Assembly: GCA_035527255.1 (NCBI GenBank)
Contig: DATLAW010000046.1
Coordinates: 1 to 18,050 of the forward strand
From: Thermohalobaculum sp035527255
GTDB lineage: Bacteria > Pseudomonadota > Alphaproteobacteria > Rhodobacterales > Rhodobacteraceae
DNA: 18,050 nt
Direction: 5' to 3'
In this document: positions 7,123 to 14,443 of the stretch, piece after piece
Layout: the number at the start of each line of letters is the position of its first letter
Position numbering within the stretch: position 1 is the stretch's first letter
Notes under the pieces: model-generated
Database searches by the model: none
Seen by the model: the letters and a program-made list of their open reading frames with translations, nothing else
What the model was told of the DNA's origin: nothing
Program-made: the position numbers and the translations under genes

Positions 7123-7883
7123 CCCGCCCCGCCACCCGCCGCCCCGTCATCGGCGTCACCGCCTTCCTGCACAAGATCGACGACGCCTGGGAGGCGCAGA
7201 TTTGCGGCAGCCGCACGCCCGAGGCTGTGGCCGCGGTCGCCGGTGGCCTGCCACTGATCCTGCCGGGTCTTCCCGCCACCGCCGAAACTGGGGAGCTGGT
7301 TGAACTGCTCGACGGCCTGGTCCTGACCGGCGCCCGGCCCAACGTCCATCCCAGCTTCTATGGCCATGACGAGACCGAAGCGCATGGCCCGTTCGACCTC
7401 GGCCGCGACAATCTGGTGCTGCCGCTGACCCGGGCGATGATCGCTGCCGGCAAGCCGGTGTTCGGCATTTGCCGCGGCATCCAGGAGATGAACGTCGCCT
7501 TCAGCGGTACCCTGCACCCGGAGGTCCGCGACCTGCCGGGCCGGATGAACCACCGCATGCCGCCAGGCGAGAAGGACCATTCGGTGATCTTCGCCAAGCG
7601 CCACGCGGTTAGTTTCCGCGACGGCGGGCCGTTCCACCATTTGTTTGGCACCACCGCCGCCGTGACCAACTCGCTGCACGGTCAAGCGGTGTGGCAGCCG
7701 GGCGAGCGTGTGATTGTCGAGGGCCACGCCGAGGACGGCACCGTCGAGGCGATCAGCATCGAGGGCGCTTCCAGCTTTGCGCTCGGTGTTCAGTGGCACG
7801 CGGAGTACGATGCGGTGGAAGACCCGGTGAACCGGGCGCTGTTCGCGGCATTTGGCGCGGCGACGCGGGCGGTCGCGGCTTGA
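7119..7883 (+). CDS. Peptidase C26 / gamma-glutamyl-GABA hydrolase-like protein
   Basis: 254-aa cytoplasmic protein of the class I glutamine-amidotransferase fold, PuuD-like branch (peptidase C26). The nucleophile is C118 in the elbow GKPVFGICRGIQEMN. The other catalytic residues are H227 and E229 in GVQWHAEYD, so the triad is complete. VTNSLHGQAV and GARPNVHPS match PuuD-type substrate-loop regions. Members hydrolyse gamma-glutamyl amide bonds, for example gamma-glutamyl-GABA in putrescine breakdown, or related small gamma-glutamyl compounds. None of the other putrescine-pathway genes (puuA, puuB, puuC) is here, so the actual substrate is open. The ATG at 7119 overlaps the upstream stop (ATGA), which decides the start over the GTG at 7113. 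Confidence 0.88.
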   Translation: MTRPATRRPVIGVTAFLHKIDDAWEAQICGSRTPEAVAAVAGGLPLILPGLPATAETGELVELLDGLVLTGARPNVHPSFYGHDETEAHGPFDLGRDNLVLPLTRAMIAAGKPVFGICRGIQEMNVAFSGTLHPEVRDLPGRMNHRMPPGEKDHSVIFAKRHAVSFRDGGPFHHLFGTTAAVTNSLHGQAVWQPGERVIVEGHAEDGTVEAISIEGASSFALGVQWHAEYDAVEDPVNRALFAAFGAATRAVAA

Positions 7884-7932
7884 GACAATCGGTCCCCGCG
7901 AGGTGGCCGGAAAATCGGACTACGTCAGCGCC

Positions 7933-8601
7933 ATGACCCAGATCCACACCACCGACGCCTGCATCATCGGGGCGGGCCCGGTCGGCATCTTCGCCGTGTT
8001 CCAGCTTGGCCTGCTGGACATGAAATGCCATGTCATCGACACCCTCGACAAACCCGGCGGGCAATGCGCCGAGCTGTATCCAGAGAAGCCGATCTACGAC
8101 ATCCCCGGCTGGCCGGTGATCACCGGTCAGCACCTGACCGACCGGCTGATGCTGCAGATCAGCCCGTTCAAGGCTCAGTTCCACCTCGGCCAGATGGCAA
8201 TCCGTCTCGAGAAGCGCGCGCCTTGCGAGGGGTTGCCGGTCGGCGGCTGGCGGGTGACCACTGACGCCGACAGCCGGATCGACTGCAAGGTGCTGGTCAT
8301 CGCCGCCGGCGGCGGCAGCCTCGGGGCCGTAAAACCGGCGATCGAGGGCATCAGCATCTTGAATTCCACGCGCGACAACCTGATCCCGGTCGATACCGAG
8401 AAATTCCAGACCACGACCCCCGGCGTCTTCGCCGTCGGCGATATCAACACCTATCCCGGCAAGCTGAAGCTGATCCTGTCCGGCTTCCACGAGGCCGCTC
8501 TGATGGCCCAGGAAGCGTTCCGGATCTGCTATCCGCAGAAGAAACTGCGGTTCCAGTACACGACAAGTTCGTCCAGCTTGCAGCAGAAGCTGGGGGTTTG
8601 A
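7933..8601 (+). CDS. Type-2 ferredoxin-NADP reductase homologue lacking the NADPH-binding domain
   Basis: 222-aa flavoprotein, against about 340-350 aa for type-2 (thioredoxin-reductase-like) ferredoxin-NADP reductases. The N-terminal FAD half is intact: GAGPVG (13-18), then PGGQCAELYPEKPIYDIPG (41-59) and the strand ending AAGGGS (124-129). The C-terminal FAD half is also intact: GVFAVGDINTYPGKLKLILSG (164-184) and the family's characteristic end QYTTSSSSLQQKLGV. Between S129 and L130 (about position 8320) the usual 110-120 residue NADPH-binding Rossmann domain, with its second GxGxxA-type motif, is absent. The frame is uninterrupted, so this is a clean excision rather than a frameshift. The ATG at 7933 has no clear ribosome binding site; the frame is open upstream. 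It may be a functional FAD-only protein, a decayed gene, or an assembly error. A hairpin follows the stop. Confidence 0.85.
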   Translation: MTQIHTTDACIIGAGPVGIFAVFQLGLLDMKCHVIDTLDKPGGQCAELYPEKPIYDIPGWPVITGQHLTDRLMLQISPFKAQFHLGQMAIRLEKRAPCEGLPVGGWRVTTDADSRIDCKVLVIAAGGGSLGAVKPAIEGISILNSTRDNLIPVDTEKFQTTTPGVFAVGDINTYPGKLKLILSGFHEAALMAQEAFRICYPQKKLRFQYTTSSSSLQQKLGV

Positions 8602-8603
8602 GG

Positions 8604-8625
8604 CCCGGCGCGTTGGCGCGCCGGG
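8604..8625 (+). terminator. GC-rich hairpin between convergent genes
   Basis: A perfect 9-bp stem (CCCGGCGCG and CGCGCCGGG) with a TTGG loop starts 2 bp after the flavoprotein stop and ends 9 bp before the stop of the convergent 487-aa gene. No real T tract is present on either side (GTTGACGGG on the plus strand). Its place between two converging genes suggests a shared bidirectional terminator. Confidence 0.65.
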
Positions 8626-8634
8626 TTGACGGGT

Positions 8635-10098
8635 TTACTGGCTCCGGTGCCCGGTCGGGGTTTTGGCGGACGGCACCGAGGTCTCCTCCGCCGTTACCGT
8701 CTGGCACGGATCGGCGAAATCGCCCGGTCCGACCGGGGCGTTGCGCTCGAAGGTCACGTAGTCGATGACGCTCAAATTATGCCGCGGTGGGGTCGAGACC
8801 TCGGACTCGGTGAAGATCACGCCGCTCTGGTCGTCGCGCCACCAATCCCAGAAAGCGCACACGTTAGGCGGCTGGCCGCGCTTCACGGCTGGGCGGGGCA
8901 TCTCGGCCAGGGTCATGTACAGGCTCCGCCCCGGCGCCAGGCCAAACTCGACATTGCCAGTGATCGTGCCCTTGACCACGGCCCCCATCCGCTCCGGGAA
9001 GTTCGGGCGGGGATAGCCGATGCCGGGTTCACGATGGCAGGTCGGCTTTTGCCATTGCCCGTTGATGAGCTGGTACTGCACGTCGTTGAAGTAGTCGGAA
9101 TACAGCACCGTGTCCTGACGATAGTTGTAGCCCTCGGCGGTTCCCGGCCCCCAACCGACGAACTCGGAGCGTTGGCGTTGCATCGGGTTGGAGTAGTAGA
9201 CCTCGGTGTAGAACGGGATGGTATTCTCGCCCAGTGTGTAGCCGGTGATCTTCACCGTCTCCGACCATTGCGGCAGCGGCCAGTTCGGCAGCGGCGCGTA
9301 GCCTGGCAGCACCGCCTGGATGTCGGCCAAGGTGCAGGGAGCGGACCACAGCGGGTTGGCGATGGCGTTGCCGAGGTCGACCTGGGTCAGCATCGGGTTC
9401 ACGTAGTCCGACGCCTCAAGCTCCGCTCCACCGGATGCCGGATCGAGCAGAGCGTTGGCCCGCGCGACCAGATCACTGGTGTCGGCAAGCGGCTGAAAGC
9501 CGACGGTGTTGGCCATGAAATAGGCGCCCAGCACCGGCAGGCGCAGGGAGTTGTCGGCAGGGATGTTGAGCACCCGCGACAGGTTTCCGGCGTTGTTGAA
9601 GGAATACCAGTTGCCGTATTTCTGCCCCTGATTCTCGCTGGTCAGCGCCAGGAAATGCCAGGTGTCCTGATTGAACAGCGGCCAGTATCCCTTGTAGCTC
9701 GCACCGGCCTTGACCAGAAAATCCGCCTCGGGCACCACCGCCGTTGTCACGAAGGGCCCGAGGGTGCCCTGGTCCCGCCCGCCCGGCGCGGCCTTGACCC
9801 AGCCCCATACCGACAGCGTACCCTTGGTCACAAACAGCCATTCGATATACGCGCCGTCTTCCGGCAGATACATCCCAACCCGCATCGCCCGCAGATCGGG
9901 GCCACCGAAATAGGTGATCTTCGCCACTACCAGCTGACTGTATTTTTTTTCGGCCCCCATCGCCGGCGCATACTGCCCGTAGGGCGTCAACAGCGCAGTG
10001 GCGGTCCAGGCGCCGGGCAACGCCGGCGGGGCGGTCGCCGCGTCCAGTCTCAGTGCTTCGTGGATCGCTTCTGGAGTGTCGGAAATCTTCGTTGGCAT
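8635..10098 (-). CDS. Unrecognised 487-aa protein
   Basis: I do not recognise a family. It has no signal peptide and no membrane segments, so it is probably cytoplasmic. It is unusually rich in Trp, Tyr, Pro, Asn and Gly, with aromatic clusters such as WSFNN-like and FWDWWRDDQSG (416-425). This looks like a beta-rich protein and recalls binding or structural proteins more than a Rossmann-type enzyme. The ATG at 10098 has a good ribosome binding site (AGGA in ACAGGAAAATAA). Codons 49-52 contain a run of eight A on the coding strand (9943-9950), a possible slippage site. It lies 129 bp downstream of the adenylate cyclase-TPR gene on the same strand and could be co-transcribed with it. The last 30 or so residues are polar and probably disordered. 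Confidence 0.75.
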   Translation of the reverse strand: MPTKISDTPEAIHEALRLDAATAPPALPGAWTATALLTPYGQYAPAMGAEKKYSQLVVAKITYFGGPDLRAMRVGMYLPEDGAYIEWLFVTKGTLSVWGWVKAAPGGRDQGTLGPFVTTAVVPEADFLVKAGASYKGYWPLFNQDTWHFLALTSENQGQKYGNWYSFNNAGNLSRVLNIPADNSLRLPVLGAYFMANTVGFQPLADTSDLVARANALLDPASGGAELEASDYVNPMLTQVDLGNAIANPLWSAPCTLADIQAVLPGYAPLPNWPLPQWSETVKITGYTLGENTIPFYTEVYYSNPMQRQRSEFVGWGPGTAEGYNYRQDTVLYSDYFNDVQYQLINGQWQKPTCHREPGIGYPRPNFPERMGAVVKGTITGNVEFGLAPGRSLYMTLAEMPRPAVKRGQPPNVCAFWDWWRDDQSGVIFTESEVSTPPRHNLSVIDYVTFERNAPVGPGDFADPCQTVTAEETSVPSAKTPTGHRSQ

Positions 10099-10197
10099 TT
10101 ATTTTCCTGTCTTTTCATTGGTTCCAGTAACTTTGAAATCGCCCCCGCGCAGTTTCGATGTTTGGCAGCGCCGCCGGGCCTGGCGGCTCATTCCGGC

Positions 10198-10222
10198 GGC
10201 CAGACTGGTGGCCAGACTGGCC
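10198..10222. repeat. Tandem, self-complementary repeat after the cyclase stop
   Basis: GGCCAGACTGG occurs at 10198-10208 and 10210-10220. The second copy is part of GGCCAG-a-CTGGCC (10210-10222), a perfect 6-bp-arm palindrome. It begins 5 bp after the cyclase-TPR stop codon and is followed on the minus strand by a second small stem (GCCGCC/GGCGGC at 10170-10187). Together they could form a structured 3' end or a partial terminator between the cyclase and the 487-aa gene. Confidence 0.4.
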
Positions 10223-10227
10223 CCGCA

Positions 10228-12099
10228 TCACTCGGGCGCGCCAGCCGCCTTGAGACCTTCCATGAACGCCTTTCGTGTCGCCGGATCCTTGTAGGGGGCC
10301 CGGAGTTCCTGCGCTGCGAGGTTATAGCCGGGGTTCAGCTGCAAAATCTTCTGGATCTCGGCGCTAGCCTCGATTTTGTCGCCAGTATTACCGTAAATCG
10401 ACGCCAGAATGAGATGCGTAATCAGATAGTCTGGATACAGCTTGGACGACCGTTTGAGGTCGCGCAGCGAGCCTTCGACGTCGCCCATCAGATATTTCGA
10501 ATGCGCGAGGTGCTCGAGCAGATGGTACATCAGGGCGGGGTCAAGTTCCATGCCCCGCTCGGTGACCTCGATGGCCTCCTCCGGCTTGCCGTAGAAATTC
10601 AGGACGTCACCGAGGAACAAGAGCGCGTCGATCGAGTTCGGGTCCAGCTCGACCGCCTTGCGTGCGGCGGCCAGCGCCTCCTCGTGGCGGCCCAGCCACA
10701 GATACACCCAGCCGAGGTTGCCATGGGCGAGCGAAAGCTCGGGGTCGAGCTCGACGGCCTTCTCGGCCGCCCGAAGCGCGCGCTGCAATTCCTCCGGCTC
10801 ACCGTTCCAGCCGGTGTACCACGCCAGGAAGTGAACCCAGCTCAGCTCCGCATGAGCGGCGGCGAAGCGGGGATCGAGCAGGGTTGCCGCAGTCAGCGCG
10901 TTGCTCGCCTGGATATTGGTCTGCGGACTGGTGCCACCCCGGAAGCTGCGGCCAAGGAGAAATTCGTCATAAGCTTCTGGGCTGTCAGTGAGATTCCGCC
11001 CGAGTTTGCTTTCCTCGACCGGCGACAGCTTGATCTTCAGCGCGTCAATGATCGCGGTGACGATTTCGTCCTGGACAGCAAAGACGTCATCGGCGCTGCG
11101 GTCGTAACGGTCGGCCCAGACGTGAAGCCCGGTAAGCCCGTCGATCAGCTGCGCGTTGACCCGCAATTGGCTCCCTTCCCGCCGGACGCTGCCCTCGACG
11201 ACATAGCGCAACCCCAGTTCTTGCACGATTTGCTGGAATTTCGCCGCGGTGCCCTTGTAGGCAAAGGTGGCGTTGCGAGATGCGACCTGGATGCCCAATA
11301 CCTTCGAGAGATCGGTGATCAGATCCTCGGACAGGCCGTCGCTGAAATACTCCTGCTCCTTATCGCCGCTCATGTTGTCGAACGGTAGGACCCCCACGGT
11401 AATCCTGCCATCAGCACTGATCATCGGCGGCGGGGATGTACCGCTCCGGTCCGTCAAAAAATACGTTCCCGCCACCGCAACGACAGCGACAAGGACCACG
11501 GCGGCTGCCTGGAGCCAAACAGGAATGACGCCTTTCCTGCGGCGGCGATTGATCACCTGCAGCGTCTCGTCGCCCATCAGAACCTGAAATACGTGGATCG
11601 GGCGGTTCAGGTTCTTCACATCGACATCGCCCAGATCCTTGAAGCTGACGGACAGCTTGTCCTGGATCTGGTCGCGCACCGGCATGGATACGCTGATGCC
11701 CCCGGGCTGGGCGACGCCTTCGAGCCGCGCGGCGATGTTGACACCGTCGCCGTAGATGTCGTCGCCCTCAATAATCACGTCGCCGATGGTAACGCCGATC
11801 CGCATCAGCATCTGCTGGTCTTCGGGAGTGTCGGCATTCAGCCGCGCCATGCTGGTCTGGATTTGGATGGCGCTTTCCAGGGCGGAGACGACGCTGGAAA
11901 ATTCGAACAGGAACCCGTCGCCGGTCGTCTTCACTGTCCGGCCGCCATGATGCGCGACGGAGGGGTCGATCAGTTCGCTGCGATAGGCCTTCAGCCGCGT
12001 GAGGGTGCCGACCTCGTCGATCTCCATCAAACGGCTGTAGCCAACGAAGTCCGCCGCGACGATGGTTGTGAGTTTGCGGATGATCTTGTTGTCGGTCAT
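10228..12099 (-). CDS. Class III adenylate cyclase with transmembrane segment and TPR sensor region
   Basis: 623-aa inner-membrane signalling enzyme that would make cAMP from ATP. The N-terminal cyclase domain (about 8-175) holds the metal-binding aspartates D17 (AADFVGYSRL) and D61 (KTTGDGFLFEF). The adenine-type pair K57 and D114 and the transition-state residues N121 and R125 (GDGVNIAARLEG) are also present, so the catalytic set looks complete and ATP-specific. One transmembrane helix (about 192-215) follows a basic RRRRK stretch. A FlgO/TolB-N-like domain comes next (232-345), containing VGVLPFDNMS and EYFSDGLSEDL. TPR-like repeats follow (about 375-600), for example AEKAVELDPELSLAHGNLGW. 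This is a common alphaproteobacterial architecture, with the TPRs probably sensing partners in the periplasm. The ATG at 12099 has only a weak ribosome binding site; a good promoter lies 43-72 bp upstream. Confidence 0.92.
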   Translation of the reverse strand: MTDNKIIRKLTTIVAADFVGYSRLMEIDEVGTLTRLKAYRSELIDPSVAHHGGRTVKTTGDGFLFEFSSVVSALESAIQIQTSMARLNADTPEDQQMLMRIGVTIGDVIIEGDDIYGDGVNIAARLEGVAQPGGISVSMPVRDQIQDKLSVSFKDLGDVDVKNLNRPIHVFQVLMGDETLQVINRRRRKGVIPVWLQAAAVVLVAVVAVAGTYFLTDRSGTSPPPMISADGRITVGVLPFDNMSGDKEQEYFSDGLSEDLITDLSKVLGIQVASRNATFAYKGTAAKFQQIVQELGLRYVVEGSVRREGSQLRVNAQLIDGLTGLHVWADRYDRSADDVFAVQDEIVTAIIDALKIKLSPVEESKLGRNLTDSPEAYDEFLLGRSFRGGTSPQTNIQASNALTAATLLDPRFAAAHAELSWVHFLAWYTGWNGEPEELQRALRAAEKAVELDPELSLAHGNLGWVYLWLGRHEEALAAARKAVELDPNSIDALLFLGDVLNFYGKPEEAIEVTERGMELDPALMYHLLEHLAHSKYLMGDVEGSLRDLKRSSKLYPDYLITHLILASIYGNTGDKIEASAEIQKILQLNPGYNLAAQELRAPYKDPATRKAFMEGLKAAGAPE

Positions 12100-12137
12100 C
12101 GAACCATTCTATTGAATTTCGTAAAAGTTATGATCGT

Positions 12138-12184
12138 GCTCAATATATTCTCCACGCCGAATATTTGTCCATAACATATTGAGC
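12138..12184. promoter_or_regulatory. Inverted repeat bracketing the cyclase promoter
   Basis: GCTCAATATATT (12138-12149) and AACATATTGAGC (12173-12184) are inverted copies matching at 11 of 12 positions, 23 bp apart. On the minus strand the distal arm lies just upstream of the -35 box and the proximal arm covers the -10 box. An operator arranged this way would suit a repressor. Because the start of transcription probably lies downstream of both arms, it should act as DNA rather than as an RNA hairpin. Confidence 0.5.
12142..12171 (-). promoter_or_regulatory. Sigma-70-type promoter for the cyclase-TPR gene
   Basis: On the minus strand TGGACA (12171-12166; 5 of 6 consensus bases) and TATATT (12147-12142; 5 of 6) are separated by 18 bp. 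Transcription would start near 12135, giving a leader of about 36 nt before the ATG at 12099. The surrounding 150 bp are AT-rich, unlike the genes on either side. Confidence 0.6.
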
Positions 12185-12279
12185 CATCTGCAGTATAAAT
12201 CTTCCTGAGGGGTATCTATCACAGGTTCAAATTTTGGGAAATCTGATTTCATCAGCACCGATGCATGGTTCAGCGCCGC

Positions 12280-14430
12280 CTAGCCCAACATCCCCCGCAC
12301 CATCTCCGCCATCAGGTCCAGCCGTTCCAGCGCCTGTTTCAGCGTCTTGCGCTGGTCCCGGCCCAGTGCCCCGGTGTCGATGGCGTTCGACGGCGGCACG
12401 CCCGTCGCGATGTCGGCGATCTGCTGGGTCAGGATCAGGCGAAGCACCAACTGGTGGATGTCGATCAGCATCCGCGCGTCCGCCGCACCGGCGCCGGCAT
12501 TCTCGGCCGCCTGCATCAGTCGGTCCGGCGTGGCGGTGGCGCCGACATGGTGGGCCAGCGCCATCACCCTGGCGCCGGAGACCAGCGCCAGCAGCGCGCC
12601 GCCCTTCAGGTCGGTCCGCCCGCGCCCGTCCTTGCGAAAGCCGCCGAAATACCCAACCGGAGAGCCCCGCCCGCCAGCGTTCTCGGCCATGGAGCGGATC
12701 AGCACCCGGGCCCGTTCGGCGTCATCCAGCGCATGGGCCCGCAGTTCCCATGCCAATGCGTCGTGGCCAAGCACCGGAGCGAAGTCGAAGAAGATATCGA
12801 CATTCAACAGGTTTTCCGGCTTCGGGTTGGCAACCCAGGCATCGATCTGGCCGCACCACTCCGTCAGCGTCTTTCGCCAGGCCCGGTTTTTGGCCATCAC
12901 GCCGCCCTTGCAATAGGGGATGCCGGCCTCGTCCAGCAGCCGGTTCAGATGTCCGGCCCAGACGGTGAACCAGTCGTCCGCAGCGTCGAGGTCGCCGGTA
13001 TAGGCATCGTCAACGATCACCGCATTGTCCTGGTCCGGCGCCAGCAGGCTCTCGCCGCGACCGCCGGAGCCGAGCACCAGCAGGCAATAGGCCGCCGGGG
13101 CCGGGCCACGCCCCTGATCGGCCATGATCCGCTCGGCCAGTTCGGCGGCGCGCGCGGTCATCGCCCGGCCCTCGGCCGAGATGATCGCGGCGACCTGGCG
13201 GGCGTCCAGCCCGTCAGCCATTAAAGCGCTGGCCAGCCCTGGCAATTCGGCCTGCACTCGGGCCAGCGCGGTGCTGTCCTCGGCCGCCGCGATCTGGTCG
13301 CCTAGCGACAGTGTCGCCAGCGCCCGCTCGCGCAACAAGGATCGCAGCGTGAACACCCCCGATACCGCACCGTCCGGGCCGGTCGCCGCCAGATAGCGTA
13401 GCCCGCGCCGCGCCATCAGCCCCAGTGCCCGATACAGAAATGTGTGTTCAGGTGCTGCGATAACCGGCGTGCTCATCACCTCGCGGACCGGCCGGCAGGA
13501 CACCTCGGACCCGCCATCGGCAAAGGCATACAGCACATCACGCTCGGTGACGAAGCCACCGCCGCCATTCGCCAGCGGCTCGACCACGACACAGCCGATA
13601 CCGTGCTGGCGCATCACCGAAGCGGTCTCCAGCAGCGTTGCCTCCGGCGGCACGGTGATCGGCGGCGCGCCCATCACGTCGGCCAGCCGGTGGCGGTAGA
13701 TGAAGCTGTCGATCGCATGCTGCGCATTCGGCAGCGCATCGGCGGCGGCGCGGAAATCCGGCCGCTCTCCCGGAAGGGCGAACCAGCCTGCCGTTTCCTG
13801 CTGCTCGATCAGCGCATGCGGGCGGCGCTGGAACGCCTCCGCCTCGGCCAGGCTGCGCACCCCGCGCAGGCGCAATGGCCCCAGAATTGCAGCGAATATC
13901 CGCGCCGTCACCAGCGCATCTCCCAATGCGGTATGTCGACCGGTGATTTCGATCCCATAGGTCAGCGCCAGCGCCTCGATCGAGTTGTCGATCTGCCCCG
14001 GAACCAGGGCGGCAGCGAGCATGGCGACATCAAGCGCTCTCGGCTGGCGCCATTCGACCCCGTGGCGTTCGGCTTCGTGACGCAAGATTGCCAGGTCGAA
14101 ATTGATGCTGTGCCCGACCACGACAGCGCTGCCGATGAAACTGGTGAGCCGAGCCAGCGCGTCGGGCGTCAGGACCGCACCTGCAACATCGGCGTCACTG
14201 AGGTGATGAATGCGGGTTGAGGCGGGCGGGATCGCGATGCCCGGATTGACCAGCAGGTCGAAGTTGTCGTCAGTATCAGGTTCGCCGTCGCGCATCCGCA
14301 CCGCGCCGATCTGCACGATGCGGTCGCCGCGCACCTCCAACCCGGTCGTCTCGGTATCAAGCACGACAAGGTCGAGCGCCAGCAGCGGCATGGCGGCGAT
14401 CGGGTGCAGTGAGGGCCGGTTCCTGGTCAT
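12280..14430 (-). CDS. Fusion protein: DEDDh 3'-5' exonuclease, CBS pair, DUF294 nucleotidyltransferase
   Basis: 716-aa cytoplasmic protein with three modules. Residues 18-185 are a DnaQ-like exonuclease with all DEDDh residues: D25 and E27 (LDTETTG), D112 (GHSINFD), H166 and D171 (HTALGDA). Residues about 248-370 are a CBS pair, which usually senses adenine nucleotides. From about 445 comes a DUF294 nucleotidyltransferase-like domain with LGSGGRGESLLAPDQDNAVI, the GS-x10-D-x-D pattern of the polymerase beta superfamily, followed by its helical C-terminal region. The ATG at 14430 is chosen because GGCGGA precedes it, the exonuclease fold starts soon after, and it lies 13 bp behind the 206-aa gene. 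CBS-DUF294 and DnaQ-like genes often sit near SSS/DUF4212 symporters; here the two are one chain. Its substrates are unknown. Confidence 0.9.
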   Translation of the reverse strand: MTRNRPSLHPIAAMPLLALDLVVLDTETTGLEVRGDRIVQIGAVRMRDGEPDTDDNFDLLVNPGIAIPPASTRIHHLSDADVAGAVLTPDALARLTSFIGSAVVVGHSINFDLAILRHEAERHGVEWRQPRALDVAMLAAALVPGQIDNSIEALALTYGIEITGRHTALGDALVTARIFAAILGPLRLRGVRSLAEAEAFQRRPHALIEQQETAGWFALPGERPDFRAAADALPNAQHAIDSFIYRHRLADVMGAPPITVPPEATLLETASVMRQHGIGCVVVEPLANGGGGFVTERDVLYAFADGGSEVSCRPVREVMSTPVIAAPEHTFLYRALGLMARRGLRYLAATGPDGAVSGVFTLRSLLRERALATLSLGDQIAAAEDSTALARVQAELPGLASALMADGLDARQVAAIISAEGRAMTARAAELAERIMADQGRGPAPAAYCLLVLGSGGRGESLLAPDQDNAVIVDDAYTGDLDAADDWFTVWAGHLNRLLDEAGIPYCKGGVMAKNRAWRKTLTEWCGQIDAWVANPKPENLLNVDIFFDFAPVLGHDALAWELRAHALDDAERARVLIRSMAENAGGRGSPVGYFGGFRKDGRGRTDLKGGALLALVSGARVMALAHHVGATATPDRLMQAAENAGAGAADARMLIDIHQLVLRLILTQQIADIATGVPPSNAIDTGALGRDQRKTLKQALERLDLMAEMVRGMLG

Positions 14431-14443
14431 CGTCGGTCCGCCA

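Noticed and set aside
7933..8601. Frameshift explanation for the short reductase homologue
   Set aside because: Both FAD halves are in the same continuous frame, and no remnant of the NADPH domain is found in other frames between them. The loss is an internal in-frame deletion.
8626..11388. A 920-codon open frame on the plus strand, antisense to two genes
   Set aside because: It runs across the 487-aa gene, the intergenic repeat and the cyclase-TPR gene, and its translation is rich in Arg, Gly, His and Gln with no domain. It is a by-product of high GC on the strand opposite two well-supported genes.
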